From contig NZ_KV440945.1 in NCBI RefSeq assembly GCF_001636345.1, forward strand, positions 4,398,946 through 4,462,945: 64,000 nucleotides of DNA, in the 5' to 3' direction. The position numbers and the translations under genes are program-made. Under the pieces are notes generated by a model. The model was not told the origin of the DNA and did not search any database. It saw only the letters and a list, made by a program, of their open reading frames with translations. The first letter of the stretch is position 1. Each line of letters begins with the position of its first letter. Below are positions 15,901 to 26,030 of the stretch, piece after piece. This stretch comes from Cytobacillus gottheilii (GTDB lineage: Bacteria > Bacillota > Bacilli > Bacillales > Cytobacillaceae).

Positions 15901-17389
15901 ACTTATTTAAGCTTTCATAACTAGCAGTTTTATTTTTATACATTGCATCATCTGCATACTTCAGCATCTGCTCAATAGTCAGTTGAGAATTGGGCTCATA
16001 CTGAAAGTAGCCGATACTGGCTGATACCTTGTAAGGCCGATGATCACGATGATTTAATTCGGCAAATTTCTGTTCAGCCTGCTTCCATATGCGTTCCGCT
16101 CCAAATAAATCTTTGTTTAAAAACACTAGTACAAATTCATCTCCGCCATATCTGAAAAACAGATCTTCTTCATGCATGACTTCCTGAATGCTTTGGCAAA
16201 TAGACTTGATTAAACGGTCTCCTTCTAAATGACCATAGCGGTCATTTACCATTTTAAGCTTATTGATATCAATGAAGCCTATTACCATTGTGCTATTTGA
16301 ATGATCAGCCCGATCTATTTCCAGCTGCAGGTGATTTAGTCCGTATTTGCGGTTCATCAGCCCAGTTAAGGAATCAATAGAAGCATTTTGCACCAATTCA
16401 TTTTCCAGCTGTTTCATATGAGTAATATCAGTAATTCCCGTTAATATACACTCTTGATCTCCATAAATCACTTTCTCACAAAAAATAAGTGCCCACACCG
16501 TTCTTCCATCTGATCCCTTCAGTTCAAGCGTGCGTTGAACACTTCCCCGCTCCTTTACCTCTCTTATAAGATGCTCTCTTTCCGAAGGATCATTGTAGAT
16601 GCTGAGGGTACCAAGAAGATGAATATCTTCAATTAAGCTTTGAAAATAAAGTGAAGCCTTTTTATTGGTTAAGATCGGTTTCCCCTCAAAACTCGTCAAT
16701 ATGAGCGGATAGGGGTTAACCTCAAACATTTTCCTGAAGTTTTGCTCATTTTCTTTCAGCTTCCCTACATGCGTATAATCTCTTTTAATATATAAAAATA
16801 TTCCTCCGGCAAGTAATAAAGCATAAACTAAAGCAGCAGTAGAGTTAAAAGCTTTTGTGAGAAACTCATACTGATTTTCTGCATAAAGAAATAATCCTGC
16901 TAAAAACAAGAGATGATTGACCATTAATATGATGGATATATTTCTAAATTTCAGCGGAAGAAATGCACCTATTGTAAGGATGATAATGACATATGAATCT
17001 ATATTTCCAGTCAGCCTCTGACTATTTATAGAAGAAACGGATCCGACTGCAGCATAGAAGGCAGCATAGAAATGTACAATGTTATTTAACGTTTTTGGTG
17101 ATAAAATAATGGCTCTTTTTTTTCGGTAATAATGAAATAGGAGAAACAAAGCGGATAGGACAAATACTAAGAAATGAAAGGATCGCAAAACAAATAGATA
17201 AGTTTGATCGGCTACATCTCCCATCATCACAAATCCAAAATATAGGAGTGCAGCATATGTAATGACAACAAGCCATGAAATTGCCTTAATTCTTTTATAG
17301 GCAATATTATTTAAGTTTGTTAATAAACCTTGAGATACTGAAAGCATTGACAAAGAATCATAAGCACTTTTAAAAGATGGCAAATTCAA
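15899..17389 (-). CDS. Membrane diguanylate cyclase with PAS domain (GGDEF)
   Basis: A 496-residue signalling enzyme expected to make c-di-GMP from two GTP. The N-terminal 200 residues hold six or so hydrophobic helices, a PAS domain follows (NEQNFRKMFEVNPYPLILTSFEGKP region, about 215-330), and a GGDEF domain ends the protein. The active-site motif is RYGGDEF with the first G at 415, and the metal/GTP segments FIDINKLKMVNDRYGH and SASIGY are intact, so it should be active. The RxxD product-inhibition site is not present before GGDEF. No EAL domain is attached. The start is probably TTG with AAGGG about 12 bases upstream, which is a little far. It is monocistronic. Confidence 0.9.
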   Translation of the reverse strand: MNLPSFKSAYDSLSMLSVSQGLLTNLNNIAYKRIKAISWLVVITYAALLYFGFVMMGDVADQTYLFVLRSFHFLVFVLSALFLLFHYYRKKRAIILSPKTLNNIVHFYAAFYAAVGSVSSINSQRLTGNIDSYVIIILTIGAFLPLKFRNISIILMVNHLLFLAGLFLYAENQYEFLTKAFNSTAALVYALLLAGGIFLYIKRDYTHVGKLKENEQNFRKMFEVNPYPLILTSFEGKPILTNKKASLYFQSLIEDIHLLGTLSIYNDPSEREHLIREVKERGSVQRTLELKGSDGRTVWALIFCEKVIYGDQECILTGITDITHMKQLENELVQNASIDSLTGLMNRKYGLNHLQLEIDRADHSNSTMVIGFIDINKLKMVNDRYGHLEGDRLIKSICQSIQEVMHEEDLFFRYGGDEFVLVFLNKDLFGAERIWKQAEQKFAELNHRDHRPYKVSASIGYFQYEPNSQLTIEQMLKYADDAMYKNKTASYESLNK

Positions 17390-17607
17390 CTGACATCATA
17401 TCCCTTTTAATTTTCATTCAAATTATTTTACCATATGTTTCAATTTGCATACATATAAACTTTTATTCTGTCAGACTTAAAAACCCGATTCCTGCAGTAT
17501 ATATTATCGAGCTTTTCACGTTAGTTTTATAGCAGCGGAGGGTATAAAAAAGAGTGTGAATTGGACTTGCTTATAAAATATATATGTATTCATTCTGGAG
17601 GTGCACA

Positions 17608-18342
17608 ATGAAAACAGCGCAAAAGTTTTTACTGACAAAAGAAGATATGACAGATAAACAAATGCTACCTGAATGGGTTATTCGGGAATATGAAACTTTC
17701 CGAGATACGGTAACGGATCGCACATTCCCTTGTTATTTCGGGATGAGCGCTGAAAAAAAAGGCGAACTTCGCTATGCTTATATTTCTCAGGATGACTGGT
17801 CATCATTGCCTAAAGCAATTGAGGAATTTATTAAACTATTTGATGCACCTAAACTAACACGCCATGGCTTATTCGTATTTGTGGAGCCTGAAATGGAAGA
17901 AAAGAGCATCGAACACTATCGTCAATACTTTTGGAATATTCTTCAATACTTACATGATCAAGACCAAAAGCCTTGGCCAGCGGATTACCCGACAGATCCT
18001 GACCACCACTTATGGGCATTTTCGTTTGCTGGCGAGCCTTTCTTCGCATTTGGCAATGCACCAGCCTATAAGCAAAGAAAGACACGTGATCTTGGCAATA
18101 GCCTTGTCCTCGGTTTCCAGCCTCGCAGAATCTTTGAAGGTCTTGAGGGAACATCAAAGGGCGGTATTATGTCACGCGAAAAGGTAAGAGAACGTGTAGA
18201 AAAATGGGATGGACTTCCGAAGCATCCTGACATCAGCCACTATGGGGATCCAAATCATAGAGAATGGAAGCAGTATTTTATAGGAGATGACATCGAACCG
18301 ATTACAGGAAATTGTCCTTTTCATCATAAAAATGATCAATAG
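17608..18342 (+). CDS. YqcI/YcgG-family protein
   Basis: A 244-residue soluble protein of the YqcI/YcgG family, whose biochemical role is not established. Family-typical blocks are FPCYFGMSAEKKGELRY near residue 42, a central HHLWAFSFAGEPFFAFGNAPAY near 136-157, LVLGFQPRRIFEGLEG near 171 and the C-terminal GNCPFHHKN. The Cys and His residues at the extreme C-terminus could bind metal, but this is a guess. The start at 17608 is chosen because GGAGGTG lies 4-5 bases upstream; an ATG at 17584 has no such site. Single-gene unit. Confidence 0.85.
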   Translation: MKTAQKFLLTKEDMTDKQMLPEWVIREYETFRDTVTDRTFPCYFGMSAEKKGELRYAYISQDDWSSLPKAIEEFIKLFDAPKLTRHGLFVFVEPEMEEKSIEHYRQYFWNILQYLHDQDQKPWPADYPTDPDHHLWAFSFAGEPFFAFGNAPAYKQRKTRDLGNSLVLGFQPRRIFEGLEGTSKGGIMSREKVRERVEKWDGLPKHPDISHYGDPNHREWKQYFIGDDIEPITGNCPFHHKNDQ

Positions 18343-18379
18343 CAGCGCAATCTTGATGACTGCGATAATGCTTAGAATA

Positions 18380-18407
18380 AAAGACCAAATCAATATGATT
18401 TGGTCTT
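18380..18407 (+). terminator. Terminator after the YqcI/YcgG gene
   Basis: AAAGACCAAATC pairs with GATTTGGTCTTT around a 5-base loop. The T run is short, so it may work in either direction between the convergent units. Confidence 0.7.
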
Positions 18408-18472
18408 TCTCACGCTCATGCCGCTTCGGCAAGTGTCCTGATCTCCTTTTTCATCATTCTCAGTAAAGAATT

Positions 18473-19255
18473 TCAAATGTTAGACATATATTGTTCAATC
18501 AGCCGTCCTAAGCGGCTGAAATAAATCAGTGCTTCTTCTGCTTGTGTGATTCCATCTATTAATGCCACGCCGTAAAGCAAATGATGTTCTTTTTTCAATA
18601 TTACACAATCATGGCTAACACCAGGCAATTCTCCTGTTTTTCCATACACAGCTATCTTGCTGCTCGTTACTGAATAAGCCAGCTTACGGAATTGCTGCCT
18701 CCCCATAATTTCCAGTCCCAATGCTCGGCTTTCTTCATTTAACAATCCATCTTCTGTAAGAAACTTCAAACAGATTCCCAGGTCATAAGCGGATGTGGTA
18801 TTCTCAAAGCCTCTCCTGCCTGCTTCAAAATCCATCATTTTTCTCTGCAATTTCGTTTCTTGTAAATTCATGATGTTAATACACTGTTTAATTTGATTCT
18901 GCCCTAAAAGATCAATGATAATGTTTGTGGCTGAATTGTCGGAAACAACGATCATCAAAGACAGTAAATCAACCAGCTTCATCTCAGTTGGATGATATAG
19001 CGATTGCAGAATCCCTGCCCCGCCTGTTATATGGGCAGGAGAAATCGATATAGACTGTTTCAGATCAATTTCCCCTGACTCAGCCTGCCGAAGAGCCTCT
19101 AGTAGAATAGGGATTTTTATCGTGCTTGCTGCTGGATAAACGGCATGACGATCTTTTTCTATTACACCTTTATCTGACTCTATAAAAAGGCTCACTCTGC
19201 CATGTGCGGCAGAAGTAAGCCTTTGAACGTCTCTATTAAATTGATCCCAATTCAT
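18473..19255 (-). CDS. Cytoplasmic class A beta-lactamase-fold serine hydrolase, last gene of the dpp-ykf operon
   Basis: A 260-residue protein with the catalytic motifs of penicillin-recognising serine enzymes: SxxK as S44-T-I-K47, SDN at 105-107 and KTG at 206-208. The Glu166 omega-loop motif of true class A beta-lactamases is not clearly conserved. There is no signal peptide or lipobox, so it should stay in the cytoplasm, where beta-lactam hydrolysis would be of little use. Its ATG overlaps the TGA of ykfD (ATGA), which shows translational coupling. Given the operon, a role in hydrolysing an imported cell-wall peptide or D-amino-acid amide is plausible but unproven. It is absent from the B. 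subtilis dpp-ykf operon. Confidence 0.8.
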   Translation of the reverse strand: MNWDQFNRDVQRLTSAAHGRVSLFIESDKGVIEKDRHAVYPAASTIKIPILLEALRQAESGEIDLKQSISISPAHITGGAGILQSLYHPTEMKLVDLLSLMIVVSDNSATNIIIDLLGQNQIKQCINIMNLQETKLQRKMMDFEAGRRGFENTTSAYDLGICLKFLTEDGLLNEESRALGLEIMGRQQFRKLAYSVTSSKIAVYGKTGELPGVSHDCVILKKEHHLLYGVALIDGITQAEEALIYFSRLGRLIEQYMSNI

Positions 19256-20262
19256 CTTGATGCCGCTACCTGGGACCAATCATGATCACCTGTTTTAGTA
19301 GGATCATATAAATGACAGGCCACATAATGCTGATCTTCGATTTCCTGCCATTCCGGCTTTTCTGCCGCACACACCTCCATCGCATGCGGACAGCGTGTTC
19401 GAAACACACAGCCCGAAGGCGGATTCATAGGGCTGGGCAGTTCACCTTCAAGGATGATTCTTTCTCGCGTATCCTCCACATCGGGATCAGGAATCGGGAT
19501 GGCTGATAATAAAGCTTGTGTATAAGGATGGAGCGGTTTATGATACAATTTTTTACTTTGTGTTAATTCAATTAGATGCCCCAAATACATAACACCGATT
19601 CGATCGCTAATATGTTTCACCATTGATAAGTCGTGGGCAATAAACAGGTATGTCAGGCCTTTCTTCTTCTGCAGCCCTTTTAGCAGATTCACAACCTGCG
19701 CCTGCACGGAAACATCCAAGGCCGAAATCGGTTCATCAGCTATGATAAATTCAGGGTCCAAGGATAACGCCCTTGCAATTCCAATTCTCTGCCGCTGTCC
19801 GCCGCTAAACTCATGCGGATAGCGGTTGGCGTGATCCCGGTTCAGTCCAACATCTTCTAACAATTGGTATATACGCTCTTGTCTTTCCTTTTTATCTTTA
19901 TATAAGCCTTGCACTTCCATTGGCTCAGAAATAATTTCTTGAACGGTAGACCGCGGATTTAAGGAGGCATAAGGATCCTGAAAGATCATCTGCATTTTGC
20001 GATGAAAAGAAAATCGTTCCTTGTCATTCATTTCATGTACATTTTTTCCATCATACAGCACTTCTCCATCTGTTTGATCGTATAATCCAATGATTGTGCG
20101 TCCTGCCGTGGATTTTCCACAGCCAGATTCACCGACAATGCCAAATGTTTCTCCTTTTTTTATCGCAAAAGAAACGTCATCAACCGCCTTTAGCATTACA
20201 CCTTTCTCCATCTGAAAATACTTTTTTAAGTTTTTTACTTCCAAGAGAGTGTCATGTGCCAT
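19252..20262 (-). CDS. ykfD: Oligopeptide ABC transporter ATPase (YkfD/OppF type)
   Basis: A 336-residue ATPase of the dipeptide/oligopeptide ABC family, which powers the DppB-DppC channel together with DppD. Walker [10 protein letters not shown] near residue 47, signature [14 protein letters not shown] near 150, Walker [12 protein letters not shown] near 172 and the C-terminal oligopeptide-transporter extension with [14 protein letters not shown] are all present. The start at 20262 has CGGAGG 8 bases upstream and overlaps the stop of ykfC (TAATG). The longer frame to 20304 is not supported. It matches the last gene of the B. subtilis dppABCDE-ykfABCD operon. Confidence 0.93.
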   Translation of the reverse strand: MAHDTLLEVKNLKKYFQMEKGVMLKAVDDVSFAIKKGETFGIVGESGCGKSTAGRTIIGLYDQTDGEVLYDGKNVHEMNDKERFSFHRKMQMIFQDPYASLNPRSTVQEIISEPMEVQGLYKDKKERQERIYQLLEDVGLNRDHANRYPHEFSGGQRQRIGIARALSLDPEFIIADEPISALDVSVQAQVVNLLKGLQKKKGLTYLFIAHDLSMVKHISDRIGVMYLGHLIELTQSKKLYHKPLHPYTQALLSAIPIPDPDVEDTRERIILEGELPSPMNPPSGCVFRTRCPHAMEVCAAEKPEWQEIEDQHYVACHLYDPTKTGDHDWSQVAASR

Positions 20263-21191
20263 TATGATTCCTCCGTCTCTCGCCAGTAGCGCCGTGCTGC
20301 ACAAAGCTCTTTTTCATATATTGTGTTCTGCAGTTCTATTACTTCAATTGTTTTTCCTGTATTAGGGGAATGCAGCAATCGGCCATCTCCATAGTATATC
20401 CCTACATGATGGATCGTTCCTTTCCCTTCTTCATAAGCAAAAAACAGGAGATCCCCCGGCTGGATTTGATCCAGATCCACATTTATTCCTGCCTGTGCCT
20501 GATCAGAAGCATCACGAGGGATGTCATAGCCGTTTGCCCGGCATGCTGCATAAGCAAACCCTGAACAGTCATAGCCGTAACTGCTCATTCCACCCCATAA
20601 ATAAGGCAGTCCGATGAACTGCTCTCCCGCTTTAACGATAGATGCTCCATTGCCAAAATGCCGCCGCTGAACGGATTCATAAATGCTGACATCCTGCTTT
20701 TGCACGTAAGCACTGCTGCCAGGAATGCCAACTTTAATTCGATCCTGCTCTTCACTTATAAGAGGAAGTATCGTCATATAGCTGAGCTCCTGCAGCAAGT
20801 CATTTCCCTCTGAAAAAAGACCTGCCTGCTTATTCGTAATCACAGCAACAGAGTCAGATTCAGCATCATTGATCTCCTTCGTTATTTGTGCCAGGGGTAT
20901 CCACCCTGGATATCCTCTTTCATCTTTTGAAGAAGGCTGATCGGGAACGAACACAAATGCCCAATCTCCTTCAATCCTGTCGATCAGTACTTCCCCTCCA
21001 TATAAAACCTGTGATTGTACAAGGTTACTGCTGCAAAGCTCCAAACTGTTTTCATAAGACAGTCCACTTAACCATCCTGTTATGTCTGCTGGAGAGCTAA
21101 TTGCTTGTTGATCTAGATCCCGCGCTGATTGCGGAGTTGTCCAAACGGTTGCTACTGGGACATTAATTCGCCATTTTGCTTTGTTTGACAT
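20262..21191 (-). CDS. ykfC: Gamma-D-glutamyl-L-diamino acid endopeptidase, NlpC/P60 family
   Basis: A cysteine peptidase that cleaves the gamma-D-Glu to diamino-acid bond of L-Ala-gamma-D-Glu-type muropeptides. About 309 residues: two or three SH3b-like segments occupy the first 190 residues, and the NlpC/P60 domain follows. Its catalytic Cys is in YGYDCSGFAYAAC, the His in GTIHHVGIYYGD and the polar third residue in RLLHSPNTG. It lacks a signal peptide, so it acts on imported peptides in the cytoplasm. The start is uncertain: AAGGAGG is 12 bases before the ATG at 21191 but only 3 bases before the ATG at 21200. It overlaps ykfB by some 29 bases. Confidence 0.92.
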   Translation of the reverse strand: MSNKAKWRINVPVATVWTTPQSARDLDQQAISSPADITGWLSGLSYENSLELCSSNLVQSQVLYGGEVLIDRIEGDWAFVFVPDQPSSKDERGYPGWIPLAQITKEINDAESDSVAVITNKQAGLFSEGNDLLQELSYMTILPLISEEQDRIKVGIPGSSAYVQKQDVSIYESVQRRHFGNGASIVKAGEQFIGLPYLWGGMSSYGYDCSGFAYAACRANGYDIPRDASDQAQAGINVDLDQIQPGDLLFFAYEEGKGTIHHVGIYYGDGRLLHSPNTGKTIEVIELQNTIYEKELCAARRYWRETEES

Positions 21192-22284
21192 TTGCAGCAT
21201 CTCCCTCCTTCTGTACATTGCTTATTCCAAGACCAAATGAATCTGGAAGCGTAATTTTTCTTCCATTATAAATAATGCCGCCCTCTACAACATCTTGTGC
21301 CAGCATAAGCGGCGCGTCAAAATCAAAACGGGTGATATTTTTCTTACTAGCTGCAAAATGAGCTGCGGCTGAAATGCCAATGCGTGTTTCAATCATGCTG
21401 CCGACCATACATTCCATCCCATTAATTTCGGCGAGCTGGTTAATCATTTGTGCCTGATAAATGCCGCCTGACTTCATTAATTTTATATTGATTAGATCCG
21501 CACTTCTTGTTTTGATTACTTCAAACGCCTGCTTGGGTGTGAATACACTTTCATCTGCCATGATCGGTGTTTCAACATGATCAGTGACCTGCTTTAACCC
21601 TTCAATATCCCATGCTTTTACGGGCTGTTCAACCAGTTCAATATTTAAATCCAAGTCTTCCATCTTTTGAATAGCTCTTACTGCTTCTTTCGCCTTCCAG
21701 CCTTGGTTGGCGTCAAGCCGAATTTTAATATGATTGCCGATTCTCCTGCGAATTTCCTGAATTCTTTCAATATCGGTTTCGATTAAGTCTTTTCCTACTT
21801 TTACCTTTAACACATGAAAGCCTTGCCGTACATATGAAATAGCGTCCTCGCCCATCTCTTTTGGATCGTTTACACTGACCGTATAGTTGGTTTCAATCTC
21901 GTTTTTATGTCCGCCGAGATATTGATAGAGAGGTAGTTTACATTGCTGAGCGATACAATCGTATAAAGCCATATCAATAGCAGCCTTAGCGCTCGTATTT
22001 CCAACAAGCAGTGTATGAATTCCTTGAAAAATCGTTTCGTACTGATTTAAATCTTGCTGAATTAAAAATGGTTTTAAGACTTGGTGGATTGCAGCCTCAA
22101 TACTGTCCATTCCTTCTCCAGTGATGACCACGGTTGGAGGTGCCTCTCCCCATCCAACGACTCCGTTATCACAGGATATTTTCACCACAACGGCATATGC
22201 TGTTTCTACAGTTCTCAGAGCAGTCTTAAACGGCTTAATAAGCGGTACGGCTAGCCGGTATGTTTCTATATTTGCTATTTTCAT
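21163..22284 (-). CDS. ykfB: L-Ala-D/L-Glu epimerase, enolase superfamily
   Basis: The enzyme epimerises L-Ala-D-Glu, released from muropeptides, to L-Ala-L-Glu so that ordinary peptidases can use it. The 373-residue protein has the muconate-lactonising-enzyme architecture. The catalytic KxK lysines are in HVLKVKVGKD near residue 160, metal ligands are in RLDANQGW, ELVEQPV and MADESVF, and the second catalytic lysine is in LINIKLMKSGG. GGTGGGAGAGA precedes the ATG. It is flanked by ykfA and ykfC in the conserved operon order, which supports the substrate assignment over other enolase-superfamily reactions. Confidence 0.94.
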   Translation of the reverse strand: MKIANIETYRLAVPLIKPFKTALRTVETAYAVVVKISCDNGVVGWGEAPPTVVITGEGMDSIEAAIHQVLKPFLIQQDLNQYETIFQGIHTLLVGNTSAKAAIDMALYDCIAQQCKLPLYQYLGGHKNEIETNYTVSVNDPKEMGEDAISYVRQGFHVLKVKVGKDLIETDIERIQEIRRRIGNHIKIRLDANQGWKAKEAVRAIQKMEDLDLNIELVEQPVKAWDIEGLKQVTDHVETPIMADESVFTPKQAFEVIKTRSADLINIKLMKSGGIYQAQMINQLAEINGMECMVGSMIETRIGISAAAHFAASKKNITRFDFDAPLMLAQDVVEGGIIYNGRKITLPDSFGLGISNVQKEGDAANVKQSKMAN

Positions 22285-22296
22285 TCTCTCCCACCC

Positions 22297-23220
22297 TTAT
22301 ATCACACCGTTTTCAATGATGAATTCCTTTTGTTCAGCATGTAAAACTGCCTTCACTCCAAGTGGAACAGAGAAGTGAGGGGAACAGTGGCCAATTTTAA
22401 AACCCTTCACTGCCGGTTTTTTCGTTTTTTGTATATAGTAGTCAATCACTTCGTCGAGTGTAAGTGATACTTCCCTTTTTGGTTCACAGTCGTTAAAATC
22501 GCCTATTATAAATCCAGCGGCATCATCCAGCTTCCCAGCCATCTGCAGCTGGTTTAGCATGCGGTCGACATTGCGCGGTTCTTCATGAATATCTTCTATC
22601 AGCAGCAGCTTACCTTTTGCATCAACCTCAAAAGCAGTCCCAAGTGTGCTTGTTAATAAACAAAGATTGCCGCCAATTAATTCACCCTCCGCGGTTCCTG
22701 AGACAATGGTTTCCAGTTTGGAGAGATGCTCTGGGTAACGAAGCTCCTGCGGTTCAAACAGCTGACTGACATATTGTTTTGACAATTCGTCTGCATCCTC
22801 CTTTCCCAAGTCCGATGCAAGCATCGGTCCATGAAAAGTGACCAATCCTGTCTTTTGTCTAATCGCCGTATGCAGGAACGTAATATCACTATAGCCCCAA
22901 AAAATCTTAGGATGATTTTTAATAAGCTCATAATCTATTTGTGCAGCAATCCTGGCAGTGCCATAACCGCCGCCAGCACAGAAAATAGCTTTCACTTCTT
23001 GATCCAGGAACATCTCCTGCAAATCTTTCAGCCTTTCATCATCTTCTCCAGCCAAATAACCGTTCTGAGCATACACATGGTTTCCGACTTTATATTTTAG
23101 TCCGAGCTGCTCCAGAAAAGAAAAAGATCGCTCTAAATTCTTTACATCAGGAGGACTGGCAGGTGAAATAATCCCAATCGTATCTCCTATTTGCAGCCTT
23201 TGCGGTTTGATTTCTTTCAT
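22297..23220 (-). CDS. ykfA: LD-carboxypeptidase-type peptidase, S66 family
   Basis: A 307-residue serine peptidase of the MccF/LD-carboxypeptidase family, which removes the terminal D-Ala or related groups from muropeptides in the cytoplasm. The nucleophile serine is in the motif FWGYSDITFLH, preceded by AIFCAGGGYGT. The catalytic Glu is in EGELIGGNLCLL and the His in KIGHCSPHFSVPLG. The start at 23220 has AAGGATG about 8 bases upstream; the longer frame to 23262 is less likely. It sits between dppE and ykfB, as in B. subtilis. Confidence 0.92.
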   Translation of the reverse strand: MKEIKPQRLQIGDTIGIISPASPPDVKNLERSFSFLEQLGLKYKVGNHVYAQNGYLAGEDDERLKDLQEMFLDQEVKAIFCAGGGYGTARIAAQIDYELIKNHPKIFWGYSDITFLHTAIRQKTGLVTFHGPMLASDLGKEDADELSKQYVSQLFEPQELRYPEHLSKLETIVSGTAEGELIGGNLCLLTSTLGTAFEVDAKGKLLLIEDIHEEPRNVDRMLNQLQMAGKLDDAAGFIIGDFNDCEPKREVSLTLDEVIDYYIQKTKKPAVKGFKIGHCSPHFSVPLGVKAVLHAEQKEFIIENGVI

Positions 23221-23325
23221 TGCTGTCACATCCTTCATTCGCTGTGTTAGTCTCATTTGCAAGGTTTGAATACAGTAAGCAGACGGAGGGATGTTCAGCA
23301 GAACATCCCACCAATGCTTTCACAA

Positions 23326-24954
23326 TTAGTTCTTATCTGCCCATTTTAACTCCATATAGCCAACTGGATGGCGGACAATATCAGACACACTCTCATTTTG
23401 CATAAACACTTGGTTATAGAAATGTATTGGAATGATTGGCATTTCATCCATTAATATCTTTTCTGCTTCATACATCATGTCATAGCGAGCTGCCTCATCT
23501 GATTCATTTTTTGCATTTTGGATAAGCTGATCATATTCGGCGTTTGACCAGCCTGTTCGGTTCATTGAATGTCCTGTTTGGAAGTTTTCAAGGAAATTGA
23601 TTGGATCTGCATAATCAGCAAGGAATGAACTGCGTGAAAGCTGGAATTTCAATGCAGATTGTTCCTCTGCAAAAACATTCCATTCCATATTCGCCAGCTG
23701 AACTTCTACGCCAAGATTATCTTTAAACATCTGCTGAAGTGTCTCTGCTATCTTTTTATGCGCATCACTTGTGCTATATGTCAGTGTTACTTCTGGAAGC
23801 GTGTCATAGCCTTCCTCTTCCATTCCTTGTGCAAGAAGCTTTTTCGCTTCTTCTGCATCTGTCTTCACAAGGTCTCCAGCTGTTTCACGGAAGTCGTTGC
23901 CGGAAGGATCTGTAAATCCATAAGAAACAAATCCATAAGCTGGCTTTTCCTGTCCTTTTGTCACGAAATCAACGATTTGCTGTTGGTCAACTGCCATCGC
24001 AAATGCTTTACGAATATTTTCATTTTGGAAAGGTTCCTTCGTTACATTAAAGCGATAGAAATAATCTCCCGCCTGATCGACAACTTCAACCTTTCCTTCA
24101 CCAAAAAGCTGCTCACTTAAATCTGCCGGCACATCTGATGTATCAAGGTCACCAGCCTGGAACATCTGATATTCTGTGTTCGTATCATCAACCATTGCCC
24201 AATGTACTTTATCAAGCTTTACATTTTCCGCATCCCAGTATTGGTCATTTTTCTCCATTAAGAAGTGGCTGTCATGCTCCCACTCTGCTAAATTGAAAGG
24301 CCCGTTTCCTACAAACGTTTCTGCTTCTGAGAACCATTCTGGATTTTCAGCAGCTACCTTTTCATTTACCGGGAAAAATGCCGGGTTTGTAATAACGCTT
24401 AAGAAATATTCTTGCGGACTGATTAGCGTCACTTCGAAGGTTTTCTCATCAACAGCCTTCACTGCTACATCATCTGCAGAGCCTTCTCCGTTATTAAATG
24501 CCTCCCCGCCTTCAATAAAGTAGCCAAGAAATGCAGCTGGTGAACCCGTTTCAGGGTTTAAAAGTCTTTTCCATGCAAAAACAAAATCACCGGCTGTTAC
24601 ATCATCGCCATTCGACCATTTTGCATTTTCACGAATATGAAATGTATAGGTTTTTCCATCATCAGAAAGATCCCAATCTTCAGCAATTGCTGCTTCTGGC
24701 TCATGATTCTTCCCAAGACGCGTCAGACCTTCCATTAAGTTATTTAGCGCCTGCCATGAAACAGAATCAAAACCAATTGGCGGATCAAACGATGTAGGCT
24801 CCTGCCCGTTATTTAAGTACAATACTTTTTCAGCAGTTTCGGTATCCTCTCCGTCAGGTTGTTCTGTTTCATTACCTGCATTCTCATTGGCCGTACAAGC
24901 AGCGAGCACAAATACCAACAAACCCATCAAAAATAAAGACAACAGCTTTTTCAT
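23326..24954 (-). CDS. dppE: Dipeptide/oligopeptide-binding lipoprotein
   Basis: The extracellular substrate-binding protein of the transporter, 542 residues, anchored by a lipid. The N-terminal signal ends in the lipobox LAAC with Cys20, followed by an acidic linker rich in E, N and T. The SBP-5 family body begins at VLYLNNGQEPTSFDPP, and the family signature DDVTAGDFVFAWKRLLNPE lies near residue 112-130. AAGGGGG precedes the ATG. By operon context it should bind peptides containing D-amino acids or murein tripeptides; specificity cannot be read from sequence. Confidence 0.93.
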   Translation of the reverse strand: MKKLLSLFLMGLLVFVLAACTANENAGNETEQPDGEDTETAEKVLYLNNGQEPTSFDPPIGFDSVSWQALNNLMEGLTRLGKNHEPEAAIAEDWDLSDDGKTYTFHIRENAKWSNGDDVTAGDFVFAWKRLLNPETGSPAAFLGYFIEGGEAFNNGEGSADDVAVKAVDEKTFEVTLISPQEYFLSVITNPAFFPVNEKVAAENPEWFSEAETFVGNGPFNLAEWEHDSHFLMEKNDQYWDAENVKLDKVHWAMVDDTNTEYQMFQAGDLDTSDVPADLSEQLFGEGKVEVVDQAGDYFYRFNVTKEPFQNENIRKAFAMAVDQQQIVDFVTKGQEKPAYGFVSYGFTDPSGNDFRETAGDLVKTDAEEAKKLLAQGMEEEGYDTLPEVTLTYSTSDAHKKIAETLQQMFKDNLGVEVQLANMEWNVFAEEQSALKFQLSRSSFLADYADPINFLENFQTGHSMNRTGWSNAEYDQLIQNAKNESDEAARYDMMYEAEKILMDEMPIIPIHFYNQVFMQNESVSDIVRHPVGYMELKWADKN

Positions 24955-25033
24955 TCTTTTTCCCCCTTATTTGCTATTATTTTTTATTTTCCTTATATAG
25001 AACTCTCACTTTGCGTGAAAGAAGCTATCTCAG

Positions 25034-26026
25034 CTATCTGGCAAGCAGCGCTTTTGCCCTCTCATCCTGAAGCCAGCATTCCACATGATGCTCCTCCGTC
25101 AATCTCGTTTGGAAAGGATAAGCTCTGCTGCACACCTCCATTGCATGTTCACAGCGGGCTGTAAAAGGACAGCCTGCCGGAGGTGCGAATAAATCCGGCG
25201 GAGAACCCATGATTGGAATCAGTTCATCATCTTCCAGATCAAGGCGAGGAACAGAATTGAGCAGCCCTTTTGTGTAAGGATGCTGCGGGCTGTAAAAGAT
25301 CTCTCTGCGTGTGCCTGCTTCAACGATTTTGCCCGCATACATGACGGCAACTCGATCCGCAACTTGAGCAACTACACCTAAATCATGTGTAATCAATATA
25401 ATGGAGACACCTGTTTTCACTTGAATTTCCTTAAATAAGTCTAGAATCTGTGCCTGTATGGTCACATCAAGAGCAGTCGTCGGCTCATCCGCTATCAGCA
25501 CTTCTGGCTCACAGACGAGTGCCATGGCAATCATTATTCTCTGTCGCATTCCTCCGCTGAATTGGTGAGGATAGTGCTTCAGTCTTTCCTTCGGATTCGG
25601 AATGCCCACAAGTTTTAACATATCTAATGCTTGTTCTTTTGCATTTTTCCGCGAAATACCTTCATGCTGTATAATCGCTTCAATAATTTGCTCCCCAACG
25701 GTGATTGTTGGGTTTAATGCCGTCATTGGGTCCTGAAAGATCATGGAGATATCAGCGCCGCGAAGTTCCCTCATTTCAGATTCCTTCACCTTTGTTAAAT
25801 CTCTTCCCTTAAATAAAACGGACCCATTTGTGATTTTTCCTGGAGGACTTGGAATTAAGCGCATAATACTTTGAGAAGTAACACTTTTCCCGCATCCTGA
25901 TTCTCCAACAATCGCCAGAGTTTCTCCTTTATACAGATCAAAAGAAACACCCCTGACTGCTTTTATTTCTCCCCCATAGGTTGAGAATGCGACATGAAGA
26001 TCCTTTACCTCTAAAGTTTTTTCCAT
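25034..26026 (-). CDS. dppD: Dipeptide ABC transporter ATPase
   Basis: A 330-residue ATPase with Walker [10 protein letters not shown] near residue 41, signature [14 protein letters not shown] near 155, Walker [12 protein letters not shown] near 175 and the C-terminal oligopeptide domain ending in [14 protein letters not shown]. Position 46-47 reads K-S-V rather than K-S-T, the variant common in DppD/OppD proteins. It works with YkfD as the second ATPase. It lies 4 bases downstream of dppC and is separated from dppE by 79 bases. Confidence 0.93.
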   Translation of the reverse strand: MEKTLEVKDLHVAFSTYGGEIKAVRGVSFDLYKGETLAIVGESGCGKSVTSQSIMRLIPSPPGKITNGSVLFKGRDLTKVKESEMRELRGADISMIFQDPMTALNPTITVGEQIIEAIIQHEGISRKNAKEQALDMLKLVGIPNPKERLKHYPHQFSGGMRQRIMIAMALVCEPEVLIADEPTTALDVTIQAQILDLFKEIQVKTGVSIILITHDLGVVAQVADRVAVMYAGKIVEAGTRREIFYSPQHPYTKGLLNSVPRLDLEDDELIPIMGSPPDLFAPPAGCPFTARCEHAMEVCSRAYPFQTRLTEEHHVECWLQDERAKALLAR

Positions 26027-26030
26027 CTGT

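Noticed and set aside
18473-19255. Beta-lactam resistance gene
   Set aside because: Despite SxxK, SDN and KTG there is no export signal and no clear omega-loop glutamate, and the operon context is peptide recycling.
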